A program made the position numbers and the translations under genes. The notes beneath the pieces were generated by a model. The model was not told where the DNA came from. It saw nothing but the letters and a program-made list of their open reading frames with translations, and did no database searches. A stretch of DNA of 64,000 bases, from contig NZ_JARQWW010000002.1 of NCBI RefSeq assembly GCF_029543125.1, positions 806,001 through 870,000 of the forward strand, given 5' to 3'. Shown here one piece after another: positions 9,945 through 18,103 of this stretch. Source of the DNA: Caulobacter segnis. Its GTDB lineage: Bacteria > Pseudomonadota > Alphaproteobacteria > Caulobacterales > Caulobacteraceae. Position 1 is the stretch's first letter, and every line of letters begins with the position of its first letter.

Positions 9945-10063
9945 CGATGTTTCCTCCACTGGCGGGATGTTGAACGCAGTGTGCCGCGAGCAGGCTGCGG
10001 CTTCCCGGCGTAATGCCCATGAAGAACTTTGTTATATGGAGTGATCGTGCGACAAGGCGTCCC

Positions 10064-10540
10064 ATGACGCAGGAATCCGCCAAGCCGCTCGACGCCTTCG
10101 ACAGAAAGCTGTTGCGTTTCCTTCAGCGCGAAGGGCGCGCCAGCTATGTGGAGATGGCCAAGGCGGCCAATCTTTCGGAGTCCGCCTGCCTGCGCCGGGT
10201 GAAGGCTCTGGAGCAGGCCGGGATCATCGACCACTACTCGGCGGTGCTGGACCAGCGGGCGGTGGGTCTGCCGCTCAGCGTCTTCGTCACCGTGACCCTG
10301 GCCTCCCAGGCCGAGGCGACCCTGACGGCCTTCGAGACCGCGGTGGCCGGGGTGCGCGAGGTGGCCGAATGCTACCTGATGACCGGGGGCTCGGATTACC
10401 TGCTGCGCTTGGTGGTCCGCGACGTGGACGACCTGGAGCGGGTCCACAGCCGGGAGCTGACGCGGCTGCCGGGCGTGACGCGGGTCAGTTCGTCGATCGC
10501 CATGCGGACGGTGGTGAAGCGGGCGGAGCTGCCGCTTTAG
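10064..10540 (+). CDS. Lrp/AsnC family transcriptional regulator, divergent from ald
   Basis: This 158-aa feast/famine regulator has an N-terminal winged helix-turn-helix (about residues 10-60, including YVEMAKAANLSESACLRRVK). An AsnC-type ligand-binding domain follows, with VAECYLMTGGSDYLL and the C-terminal LPGVTRVSSSIAMRTV. ATG 10064 is used; an in-frame ATG at 10013 would add an atypical 17 residues. Its position suggests it senses alanine or a related amino acid and controls ald (inference). Confidence 0.9.
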   Translation: MTQESAKPLDAFDRKLLRFLQREGRASYVEMAKAANLSESACLRRVKALEQAGIIDHYSAVLDQRAVGLPLSVFVTVTLASQAEATLTAFETAVAGVREVAECYLMTGGSDYLLRLVVRDVDDLERVHSRELTRLPGVTRVSSSIAMRTVVKRAELPL

Positions 10541-10550
10541 GGGTGTGTGG

Positions 10551-10632
10551 TGCGTGCTTCGACAAGCTCAGCATGACGAAGGCGGGTTGGCCAATTGATG
10601 AGTTCGTCATCCTGAGCCTGTCGAAGCACGCA
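10551..10632. repeat. REP-like inverted repeat pair
   Basis: Two 30-base arms (10551-10580 and 10603-10632) face each other across 22 bases and match at 28 of 30 positions. Each arm contains the core GTGCTTCGACA(A/G)GCTCAG(C/G)ATGACGA. This is the form of a dispersed palindromic REP/BIME unit common in alpha- and gammaproteobacterial genomes, lying directly after the Lrp gene stop. Confidence 0.75.
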
Positions 10633-10646
10633 CGATCCGCCTCTTC

Positions 10647-10742
10647 CCCTTGATGGGATGGGGGTGATGCTGCGGGGAACGTCGCGCGGCGGAACGGCCG
10701 CGTCACCCTCACCCCTGCCCCTCTCCCATCAAGGGAGAGGGG
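10647..10742. repeat. Second inverted repeat element downstream of the carbonic anhydrase gene
   Basis: CCCTTGATGGGA at about 10647-10658 is matched by TCCCATCAAGGG at 10724-10735. The right copy is itself part of a tight hairpin, CCCCTCTCCC / GGGAGAGGGG (10718-10742), with a five-base loop. There is no T run, so it looks more like a dispersed palindromic element than a classical terminator, although it lies just 3' of the carbonic anhydrase gene. Confidence 0.55.
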
Positions 10743-10752
10743 ATAGATGGAG

Positions 10753-11379
10753 CTATCGGTCCAGGACTTCCTGGTAGCCCTCGAGGCTGTTGATGGTGAC
10801 GTCGAGGTCGGTGACCAGGCCGTTGGCCAGGGAATAGACCCAGCCGTGGACCGACAGCGTCTGGCCGCGGGCCCAGGCGTCCTGCACGAAGACGTCGGAG
10901 GCCACGTTGCGCACCTGGCGGACGACGTTCAGCTCGCACAGGCGGTCGAGCTTGGCGCGGTCGCCGTCGATGGCGTCCAGCTCGCAGCGGTGTTCGGCGT
11001 GGACCTCGCGGATGGGGTGCAGCCAATGATCCACAAGGCCCCGGCGCTGGCCGTCGATGGCCGCCGCCACGCCGCCGCAGCCATAATGGCCGACGACCAT
11101 GATGTGCTTCACCTTCAGCACGTCGACCGCGAATTGCAGGACGCTGAGATAGTTGGCGTCCTGGGGCGGGGCGAGGTTGGCCACGTTGCGGTGGACGAAC
11201 AGCTCGCCGGGGTTGAGGCCGACGATCTCGTTGGCCGGGACGCGGCTGTCGGAGCAGCCGATCCATAGATATTCCGGGCTCTGCTGGCCTTCCAGGCGCT
11301 TGAAGAAGTCTGGATCGACCTCGGTCTTCTTCTTCGACCAGTTTAGGTTGTTGAGTTTCAGATCATCGAGCCGAGGCAT
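10753..11379 (-). CDS. can: Beta-class carbonic anhydrase
   Basis: This 208-aa zinc enzyme interconverts CO2 and bicarbonate. Zinc ligands are recognisable in CSDSRVPANE (Cys about residue 42, Asp-Arg dyad) and in VVGHYGCGGV (His and Cys near residues 98-101). Length and order fit the beta class. The ATG overlaps the stop of the upstream isomerase gene (ATGA on the minus strand), so it is the last gene of a three-gene operon. Confidence 0.95.
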   Translation of the reverse strand: MPRLDDLKLNNLNWSKKKTEVDPDFFKRLEGQQSPEYLWIGCSDSRVPANEIVGLNPGELFVHRNVANLAPPQDANYLSVLQFAVDVLKVKHIMVVGHYGCGGVAAAIDGQRRGLVDHWLHPIREVHAEHRCELDAIDGDRAKLDRLCELNVVRQVRNVASDVFVQDAWARGQTLSVHGWVYSLANGLVTDLDVTINSLEGYQEVLDR

Positions 11380-12017
11380 CAGGCGGCGTCCGGTTGCATG
11401 TCGGGATGGGCGGCGGCGAAGGCGGCGTTCTCGGCGGCCTCGGCCACCACTTCACGGATGTGTGGATAGGGGGCGAGGTCCACGCCGAAGCGGTTGGCGT
11501 TGTAGACCTGCGGGATCAGGTAGCAGTCGGCCAGGCCGGGCGTGTCGCCGTAGCACCAGCCCTGGCCGTGGCGGGCGATCATGCCGTCGAGCACCTCGAA
11601 GCCCGGAGCGATCCAGCGGGCGACCCAGGCCTTCACCTGATCATCGTCGGCGCCCAGATCCTGGCGCAGGCTGTTGAGGACCCGCAGGTTGTTCAGCGGG
11701 TGGATGTCGCAGGCCACCACCATGGCCATGGAGCGGACCAAGGCGCGGCCGTCGTCGTCATCGGGCATCAGCGGCGGCTCGGGATAGGTGTCCTCCAGCC
11801 ACTCCATGATGGCCAGGCTCTGTGTGATGACCTTGCCGTCGACCTCCAGGGCGGGGACGAAGCCCTGCGGGTTGAGGGCCTTGAAGGCGTCGGACTTCTG
11901 GTCGCCGGCCACGAGGTTGACGCCCCGCTGCTCGAACTCCAGCCCCTTGAGGTTCAGGGCGATGCGGACGCGGAAGCTGGCGCTGGAGCGCCAGTAGTTG
12001 TGCAGGATCAGGTTCAT
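11379..12017 (-). CDS. maiA: Maleylacetoacetate isomerase (zeta-class glutathione transferase)
   Basis: This 212-aa GST-fold protein isomerises maleylacetoacetate (or maleylpyruvate) with glutathione. The zeta-class active-site motif SSASFRVRIALNLKGL is at about residues 11-26 and NPQGFVPALEVDG at about 51-63. The C-terminal half contains GLADCYLIPQVYNANRFGVD. The start ATG at 12015-12017 lies five bases after the stop of the hydrolase gene. Pairing with a fumarylacetoacetate-hydrolase-family gene points to tyrosine/homogentisate or gentisate catabolism. Confidence 0.92.
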   Translation of the reverse strand: MNLILHNYWRSSASFRVRIALNLKGLEFEQRGVNLVAGDQKSDAFKALNPQGFVPALEVDGKVITQSLAIMEWLEDTYPEPPLMPDDDDGRALVRSMAMVVACDIHPLNNLRVLNSLRQDLGADDDQVKAWVARWIAPGFEVLDGMIARHGQGWCYGDTPGLADCYLIPQVYNANRFGVDLAPYPHIREVVAEAAENAAFAAAHPDMQPDAA

Positions 12018-12022
12018 CAGGT

Positions 12023-12703
12023 TCAGACCAGGTTGAAAGTCAGGGCGCCGACGCCCTCGACGGCGCCGTCGATGCGGTCGCCCTTGCGCACAGGACCGAC
12101 ATTCTCGGGCGTGCCGGTGAAGATCAGGTCGCCGGGCAGGAGGCGCCACAGCTCGGACGCCTTGGCGATGACCTCGGCCACGTTCCAGATCATGTCCGCC
12201 ACGGCGGCGTCCTGCTTGATCTCGCCGTTCACCGACAGGTGTATGCGGCCGGTCGGGGCGGGGCCTTCGGCGCGGCGGATGGCCGAGATCGGGGCGCTGT
12301 GATCGAAGGCCTTGCCGGCCTCCCACGGGTGGCCCTTGGCCTTGGCGGCGTTCTGCAGGTCGCGGCGGGTCAGGTCGACGCCGGCGGCGTAGCCGAAGAC
12401 CAGATCGAGCGCCTTGTCCGGCGCGACCTGGAAGCCCTCGGCGCCGATGGCGATCACCAGCTCCATCTCGTAGTGCAGACTCTCGGTGGCCGGGGGGTAG
12501 GGGACGTCCTGGCCCGGCGGGACCACGGCGTCGGCCGGCTTGGAGAAGAAGAACGGCGGATCGCGGTCGTCGCCGCCCATCTCACGCCGGTGCGCATCGT
12601 AGTTTCGGCCGACGCAGAGGATGCGCCGGACCGGGAACACCGCATCGCTGTCCAGGACCGGAACGGTCGGCGCGGGCGGCAGTGCGACGGCGTGGCTTGT
12701 CAT
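12023..12703 (-). CDS. Fumarylacetoacetate hydrolase family protein
   Basis: This 226-aa FAH-fold hydrolase probably cleaves fumarylpyruvate or fumarylacetoacetate, the product of the isomerase encoded next. Metal-binding features are LHYEMELVIAIG (about residues 75-86) and the C-terminal GDLIFTGTPENVGPV. The early RILCVGRNYDAHRREMG is typical of short FAH proteins such as fumarylpyruvate hydrolase. It is the first gene of the operon with maiA and the carbonic anhydrase gene. Exact substrate not determined. Confidence 0.88.
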   Translation of the reverse strand: MTSHAVALPPAPTVPVLDSDAVFPVRRILCVGRNYDAHRREMGGDDRDPPFFFSKPADAVVPPGQDVPYPPATESLHYEMELVIAIGAEGFQVAPDKALDLVFGYAAGVDLTRRDLQNAAKAKGHPWEAGKAFDHSAPISAIRRAEGPAPTGRIHLSVNGEIKQDAAVADMIWNVAEVIAKASELWRLLPGDLIFTGTPENVGPVRKGDRIDGAVEGVGALTFNLV

Positions 12704-12871
12704 GGCGCGCAGGGTTAGCGCGCCGCAGCCCGCGGCTCAACCAATCGGACGGCACGTTGCCGTGATTGCTGGCAGACGCGCGGGCGTGACTCTTCTTTCA
12801 CTTGCTACCGTGGCCGTGGAAGGCCAAGGAGCAATGGAGCCGCCCGACAGCTCGCAGCGACAAACGCCGAC

Positions 12872-13747
12872 ATGCTGATCATCGAGAATCTGACCCACGT
12901 CTACGACAACGGCGTCCGCGCCCTGGACGAGGTCAACCTTATGGTTCCGCGAGGGATGTTCGGGCTGCTTGGGCCGAACGGCGCGGGCAAGTCGACCCTG
13001 ATGCGGTCGATCGCCACCCTGCAGACCCCGACCAGCGGCCATATCCGGTTCGGCGACATCGACGTTCTCAAGGACCCGCAGGCCCTGCGGCGCACCCTGG
13101 GCTATCTGCCCCAGGATTTCGGCGTCTATCCGCGGGTCAGCGCCTACGACATGCTGGACCACATGGCGGTGCTCAAGGGGATCGCCAACGCCGCCGACCG
13201 CAAGGAGACGGTGGAGGGCCTGCTGGCTCAGGTGAACCTGTGGGGCGTGCGCAAGAAGGCTTTGGCCGGATTTTCCGGCGGCATGCGCCAGCGCTTCGGC
13301 ATCGCCCAGGCCCTGATCGGCAATCCCGGCCTTATCATCGTGGACGAGCCCACCGCCGGCCTCGACCCGGAAGAGCGCAACCGCTTCCTCAACCTGCTGG
13401 CCGAGATCGGCGAGAGCGTGGTGGTGATCCTGTCCACTCACATCGTCGAGGACGTCTCCGACCTCTGCCCGGCCATGGCCATCATCTGCGAGGGCCGCAT
13501 CGTCGGGCGCGGCGCGCCGGCTGACATGATCGCCGCCCTGAAGGGCCGCGTCTGGATGAAGACCATCGACAAGGCCGACCTGCCGGCGCTGAAGGACAGG
13601 ATGCAGGTGATCTCCACCCGCCTGTTCGCCGGGCGGACCATGGTCCATGTGCTGTCGGACAATGATCCGGGTGACGGCTTCACCCCCGCGCCGGAGGGAC
13701 TGGAGGATGTCTACTTCTCCACCCTGGCCACCACACGCGCGGCCTGA
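12872..13747 (+). CDS. ABC transporter ATP-binding protein
   Basis: This 291-aa ATPase subunit has Walker A GPNGAGKST (about residues 36-44), signature FSGGMRQR (about 136-143) and Walker B LIIVDEPTAGLDP, followed by the switch His in STHIVED. Its C-terminal part after residue 220 is a divergent accessory region. The permease/peptidase fusion starts eight bases after the stop, so the two form one export-type ABC system. Confidence 0.93.
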   Translation: MLIIENLTHVYDNGVRALDEVNLMVPRGMFGLLGPNGAGKSTLMRSIATLQTPTSGHIRFGDIDVLKDPQALRRTLGYLPQDFGVYPRVSAYDMLDHMAVLKGIANAADRKETVEGLLAQVNLWGVRKKALAGFSGGMRQRFGIAQALIGNPGLIIVDEPTAGLDPEERNRFLNLLAEIGESVVVILSTHIVEDVSDLCPAMAIICEGRIVGRGAPADMIAALKGRVWMKTIDKADLPALKDRMQVISTRLFAGRTMVHVLSDNDPGDGFTPAPEGLEDVYFSTLATTRAA

Positions 13748-13755
13748 GGCCCCCG

Positions 13756-16700
13756 ATGTTCGGCAAGATCGCCGCCTTTGAATTCCGGTTCCAGACCCGC
13801 CAGCCCGTCTTCTGGGTGGCGGCTGGGCTGTTCTTCCTGCTGACCTTCGGGGCGGTGGCCATCGACCAGGTCAACATCGGGTCCGGCGGCAACATCCATA
13901 AGAACGCGGCCTTCGCCATCGCCCAGATCCATCTCGTCTGGTCGATCTTCTACATGTTCGTCACGGCGGCCTTCGTGGCCAATGTGGTGCTGCGCGACGA
14001 CGAGACCGGGTTCGGGCCGATCATCCGCTCCACCCGGGTCAGGCGCTTCGACTATCTGTTCGGGCGTTTCACCGGGGCCATGTCGGCGGCGCTGCTGTCG
14101 TTCATCGCCGTGCCTCTGGCGATCCTGGCCGGGTCGCTGGCGCCATGGGTGGACCCGGAGACCATGGGGCCGCTGGTGATCGGCCACTACCTGTTCGCCT
14201 ATTTCGTCCTGGCGGTCCCCAACCTGCTGTTGACCGGGGCGATGTTCTTCGGCCTGGCCACGATCACCCGGTCGATGATGGCGACCTATATGGGAGTGGT
14301 GGTCTTCCTGGTGCTTTGGCTGGTGGCCAGCATCGTGCTGGATCAGCCGCAGTACGAGCGGGCCGCCGCCCTGTGGGAGCCCCTGGGCGGGGCGGCCTAC
14401 AGCCTGGCGACCAAGTATTGGACGGCCGCCGAGCGCAACACTCTGGTTCCGCCCCTGGCCGGCGCCCTTCTGTTCAACCGCGCTGTGGCCCTGTCCCTGG
14501 CGGCGGGCTTCCTGGCGGGGACCTACGCCCTGTTTCGCTTCGATCCCTCGCCACGCTCGGCCAAGGCCCGCAAAGCGCGCCGCCTGCGCAAGGCGGAGGC
14601 CGACACACCGGCCCCGACGCTGATCGACGCCGCGCGCCCGGCGCCGAGCTTCGGTCTGGCCTCGGCCTGGAGCCAGCTTCGGGCGCGGACCGCCCTGGAG
14701 ATGGGCCAGATCTTCCGCCATCCGGCCTTCCTGGTCCTGATGGCCATGGGCGTTGTAAACGCCATCGGCAGCCTGTGGTTCGCCACCCAGACCCGATACG
14801 GCAGCGACATCTGGCCGGTGACGCGCCTGATGATCCAGGCGCTGGACGGCTCCTTCATCTTCATTCCGATGATCGTGGGGATCTTCTACGCCGGCGAGCT
14901 GGTTTGGCGCGAGCGCGACCGCCGCACGCACGAGATCATCGACGCCACCCCCCTGCCTGACTGGGCGTTCGTGTTCCCCAAGACCCTGGGCGTGTCGCTG
15001 GTTCTGCTGTGCAGCCTGGTGATCAGTGTGGCGACAGCGGTCGCCGTCCAGGCGCTCAAGGGCTACACCGACTTCGCGCCGGGTGAATACCTGCTGTGGT
15101 ACATGCTGCCGCGCAGCGTGGACCTGATCCTGATCGCCGCCCTGGCGGTGTTCCTGCAAGCCATGTCGCCGCACAAGTTCGTGGGCTGGGGCCTGATGGT
15201 CCTGATGCTGGTGGCGCAGCTGACCCTGGGTTCGCTCGGCTTCGAGCACAATCTCTATCAGTACGGCGTCTCGCCCACCGTGCCGCTGTCGGACATGAAC
15301 GGGCAGGGCAAGTTCTGGATCGGGGCCTGGTGGTTCCGGCTCTATTGGTCGGCCTTCGCCCTGGTGCTGCTGGTGCTGGCGCATGTGCTGTGGCGGCGTG
15401 GGACCGAGACGCGCCTGACGCCGCGCCTGGCCCGCGCCCCGCGCCGCCTGGCCGGACCGGCCGGCGTGCTGCTGACCGCGGCCCTGGCGGTGTTCGCCGG
15501 CGTCGGGTGCTGGATCTACGTCAACACCAACGTCTGGAACGAATACCGCACGCGCATCGACGACGAGCGCTGGATGGCGGACTACGAAAAGACCCTGACG
15601 CCGCTGGAGAACATCCCGCAGCCGAAGATCGCCTCGGTGAAACTGGAGGTGGACATCCATCCCCATGCACCGCGCATCGACACGCGCGGGGTCTATGTGA
15701 TCGAGAACCGCACCGCCCAGCCGCTGCGCGAGATCCACGTCCGCTTCAATCGCGACCTGCAGGTGAAGGGCCTGTCCATCGAGGGGGCGCGGCCGGAGCG
15801 CACCCTGGATCGGTTCAACTACCGCATCTTCGCCTTCGACACGCCCATGCTGCCGGGTGATCGGCGGACCCTGTCCTTCATCACCGAGCTGTCCCAGAAG
15901 GGCTTCCGCAATCGCGACGACACCACGCGGGTGGTGGACAACGGCACGTTCGTCAATGACCAGGAGATCGCGCCGGGCCTCGGCGTCGACCGCAACCTGG
16001 TGCTGAAGGACCGGGCCAAGCGCCGCAAGTACGGTCTGGCGCCGGAGCTGCGCATGGCGCGGCTGGGTGACCTGCCCAGCCGCCAGTTCACCTATCTGCG
16101 CCGCGACGCCGACTGGGTCCATGCCGACATCACGGTGACCACCGAGGCGGACCAGACGCCGATCGCGCCGGGTTACAAGACCAGCGACCGCACCCTGGGC
16201 GGGCGGCGCACGGCGCGTTTCGTCACCGAGGCGCCGATCCTGCCGTTCTTCTCGATCCAGTCGGCCCGCTACAGCGAGATGTCGGAGGTCCATGACGGGG
16301 TGACCCTGACGGTCTTCCATCATCCGGAGCATGACTGGAACACCGAGCGGATGCTGAAGGCGATGCGGGTGGGGCTGGACTATTTCCAGACCAACTTCGG
16401 GCCGTACCAGTTCCGCCAGGCGCGGGTGCTGGAGTTCCCGGCCTATGGCGACTTTGCCCAGGCCTTTGCGGGGACCATTCCGTGGTCGGAGAACATCGGC
16501 TTCATCTCGGACTCCCGCGACCCCGACAAGATCGACTTCGTCACCTATGTCGGGGCGCATGAGCTGGGCCACCAATGGTGGGCGCACCAGGTGATCAGCG
16601 CCGACCAGCAGGGGGCCACCGCCCTGTCGGAGACCCTGGCGCAGTATTCGGCCCTGATGGTCATGGAGAAGCTCTACGGCCGCGAGCAGATCCGCAAGTT

Positions 16701-17343
16701 CCTGAAGTTCGAACTGGACCGCTATCTGCGCGCCCGGGGCGGCGAGGTGATCGAGGAGCTGCCGCTGGTCCGCGTCGAGAACCAGCCCTACATCCACTAC
16801 CAGAAGGGCGCGCTGGTCATGTACCGGCTGCGCGACGAGCTGGGCGAGGAGGCGGTGAACCGCGCGCTTCGCATCCTGCTGCAGCGCTACGCCTTCCAGG
16901 GCGCGCCCTTCCCCATCGCCTCGGACCTGGTGACGGCCTTGCGCAGCCAGGCGCCGGCCGACAAGCAGGCCCTGATCACCGACCTGTTCGAACGGATCAC
17001 CCTGTACGACGTGAAGGCGCCGAAGATGGCGGTGCGCCGCCGCCCGGACGGCAAGTTCGACGTGGAGCTGACCGTGGTGGGCCGCAAGCTCTACGCCGAC
17101 GGCAAGGGCGTGGAGCGCGAGGCCCCGCTGAACGAGGTGATGGATCTGGGCGTGTTCGCCGCCGAGCCGGGCAAGGCCGGCTTCCGCTCGGGTGACGTCC
17201 TGGCCTTCGAGCGGCGTCCGGTGCGGTCGGGAACCCAGGTGTTCCGCTTCGTCACCGAGCGCCAGCCGCGCTTCGCCGGCGTCGATCCCTACAACAAGCT
17301 GATCGACCGCAACTCGGACGACAACCTGATGCGCCCGCAATAG
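13756..17343 (+). CDS. ABC-2-type permease fused to an M1-family aminopeptidase
   Basis: This is a 1195-aa fusion. The N-terminal half (about residues 1-590) has many hydrophobic helices in two ABC-2-like blocks joined by a charged linker rich in Arg/Ala (about 265-290). From about residue 610 an M1 metallopeptidase follows, with the zinc motif HELGHQWW at 935-942 and the likely third ligand Glu 959 in SETLAQY. The spacing between the second His and that Glu is 19 residues rather than the usual 18. The PFFSIQSARYSEM stretch takes the place of the usual N-terminal M1 substrate loop. With the ATPase at 12872 it probably exports, or responds to, peptides. The peptidase should lie outside the cytoplasm if the helix count is even (inference). 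Confidence 0.88.
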   Translation: MFGKIAAFEFRFQTRQPVFWVAAGLFFLLTFGAVAIDQVNIGSGGNIHKNAAFAIAQIHLVWSIFYMFVTAAFVANVVLRDDETGFGPIIRSTRVRRFDYLFGRFTGAMSAALLSFIAVPLAILAGSLAPWVDPETMGPLVIGHYLFAYFVLAVPNLLLTGAMFFGLATITRSMMATYMGVVVFLVLWLVASIVLDQPQYERAAALWEPLGGAAYSLATKYWTAAERNTLVPPLAGALLFNRAVALSLAAGFLAGTYALFRFDPSPRSAKARKARRLRKAEADTPAPTLIDAARPAPSFGLASAWSQLRARTALEMGQIFRHPAFLVLMAMGVVNAIGSLWFATQTRYGSDIWPVTRLMIQALDGSFIFIPMIVGIFYAGELVWRERDRRTHEIIDATPLPDWAFVFPKTLGVSLVLLCSLVISVATAVAVQALKGYTDFAPGEYLLWYMLPRSVDLILIAALAVFLQAMSPHKFVGWGLMVLMLVAQLTLGSLGFEHNLYQYGVSPTVPLSDMNGQGKFWIGAWWFRLYWSAFALVLLVLAHVLWRRGTETRLTPRLARAPRRLAGPAGVLLTAALAVFAGVGCWIYVNTNVWNEYRTRIDDERWMADYEKTLTPLENIPQPKIASVKLEVDIHPHAPRIDTRGVYVIENRTAQPLREIHVRFNRDLQVKGLSIEGARPERTLDRFNYRIFAFDTPMLPGDRRTLSFITELSQKGFRNRDDTTRVVDNGTFVNDQEIAPGLGVDRNLVLKDRAKRRKYGLAPELRMARLGDLPSRQFTYLRRDADWVHADITVTTEADQTPIAPGYKTSDRTLGGRRTARFVTEAPILPFFSIQSARYSEMSEVHDGVTLTVFHHPEHDWNTERMLKAMRVGLDYFQTNFGPYQFRQARVLEFPAYGDFAQAFAGTIPWSENIGFISDSRDPDKIDFVTYVGAHELGHQWWAHQVISADQQGATALSETLAQYSALMVMEKLYGREQIRKFLKFELDRYLRARGGEVIEELPLVRVENQPYIHYQKGALVMYRLRDELGEEAVNRALRILLQRYAFQGAPFPIASDLVTALRSQAPADKQALITDLFERITLYDVKAPKMAVRRRPDGKFDVELTVVGRKLYADGKGVEREAPLNEVMDLGVFAAEPGKAGFRSGDVLAFERRPVRSGTQVFRFVTERQPRFAGVDPYNKLIDRNSDDNLMRPQ

Positions 17344-17345
17344 AA

Positions 17346-17373
17346 AACGCCCCTCCGTCGCCGGAGGGGCGTT
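17346..17373. terminator. Bidirectional terminator between the ABC/M1 fusion and DUF4142 genes
   Basis: The 12-base stem AACGCCCCTCCG / CGGAGGGGCGTT has a four-base loop. The minus strand reads into TTTTC, favouring termination of the DUF4142 gene; the plus strand has a weaker T stretch. Confidence 0.75.
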
Positions 17374-17397
17374 CGACTTTCCGTGATGCGGAGAGTC

Positions 17398-17985
17398 TTA
17401 CTTCATGCCGTTCTTCAGACCTTCGGCCTGGTTCAGGTGCTCCTGGATCTTCGGCGCGCCAGCGGCGGCGAAGGCCTTCAGGGCCGGAACGTCGCCGTCC
17501 TCGGCGTAGCGCTGGACCGTGTTCAGGGCGGTCTGGTGAACGTCGACCATGTCGTCGGCGTACTTCTTGTCGAAGTCCTTGGCGTCGGCGGCGCGCAGGT
17601 CGTCGAGCTTGTCCTGCAGGTCGGCCGGCAGAGCGGCGGCCGGCGCCAGGGCGGTCTGGCCCGACGCGGCGATGGCCGACTTCAGGTCAGCAGACATGGC
17701 GGTATGCATGTCCACCATCATCTGGGCGTACTTCTTTACCTCGGGATTGGTCGAACGCTCGACGGCCAGCTTGCCGGCCTCGATCTCGAACATGTCGGTG
17801 GCCGACGCCTTCATGACGAAGTCCGGAGCGGCGGTTTCGTTGGCCATGGACGGGACGGTGGCGGCCGGGTTGGCGTCCGGGGTCGCGGCCTGCTGTTCGG
17901 CGCTGGTCTTCTCGGCCTTGTCGCCGCAGGCGGCGACGGTCAGGGCGGCGATGGCGGCGCCGACGATAAGCAGCTGGCGTTTCAT
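17398..17985 (-). CDS. DUF4142 family lipoprotein
   Basis: This 195-aa secreted protein has a lipoprotein signal (MKRQLLIVGAAIAALTVAACG; lipobox TVAAC, Cys about residue 20). After an Ala/Pro/Thr-rich linker comes a helical DUF4142 domain (about residues 55-190). The domain is of the ferritin-like bundle type, with DMFEIEAGKLA, VKKYAQMMVDMHTAMS and DDMVDVHQTALN carrying repeated acidic/His positions. Its biochemical role is unknown; members are often stress induced. A weak EcfG-like promoter lies upstream (18048-18073). Confidence 0.85.
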   Translation of the reverse strand: MKRQLLIVGAAIAALTVAACGDKAEKTSAEQQAATPDANPAATVPSMANETAAPDFVMKASATDMFEIEAGKLAVERSTNPEVKKYAQMMVDMHTAMSADLKSAIAASGQTALAPAAALPADLQDKLDDLRAADAKDFDKKYADDMVDVHQTALNTVQRYAEDGDVPALKAFAAAGAPKIQEHLNQAEGLKNGMK

Positions 17986-18047
17986 GGAATTCCCTCCGTT
18001 GTTCTGAGCCGAACCAGCGCCGGAGCGGCGTCGGTCGATGGCGTCAA

Positions 18048-18073
18048 AACCTCACGAGGACGTGATCGGTTCC
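18048..18073 (-). promoter_or_regulatory. Weak EcfG-like promoter for the DUF4142 gene
   Basis: On the minus strand GGAAC is followed after 17 bases by GGTT, one mismatch from the CGTT seen at the nine stronger sites of this island. It lies 63 bases before the DUF4142 start. The GGAAC is half of the palindrome GGTTCCGGGAACC. Confidence 0.35.
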
Positions 18074-18103
18074 GGGAACCCGCTAAGAAACTGGGTTCTC
18101 CGA

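Noticed and set aside
12704..12871. Intergenic stretch before the ABC ATPase gene, checked for a tRNA or riboswitch
   Set aside because: No cloverleaf or conserved riboswitch core could be found by eye.
13711..17340. A 1209-codon open frame opposite the ABC/M1 fusion
   Set aside because: Shadow of the real gene; the composition is Arg/His/Gln/Gly-biased with no recognisable domain.
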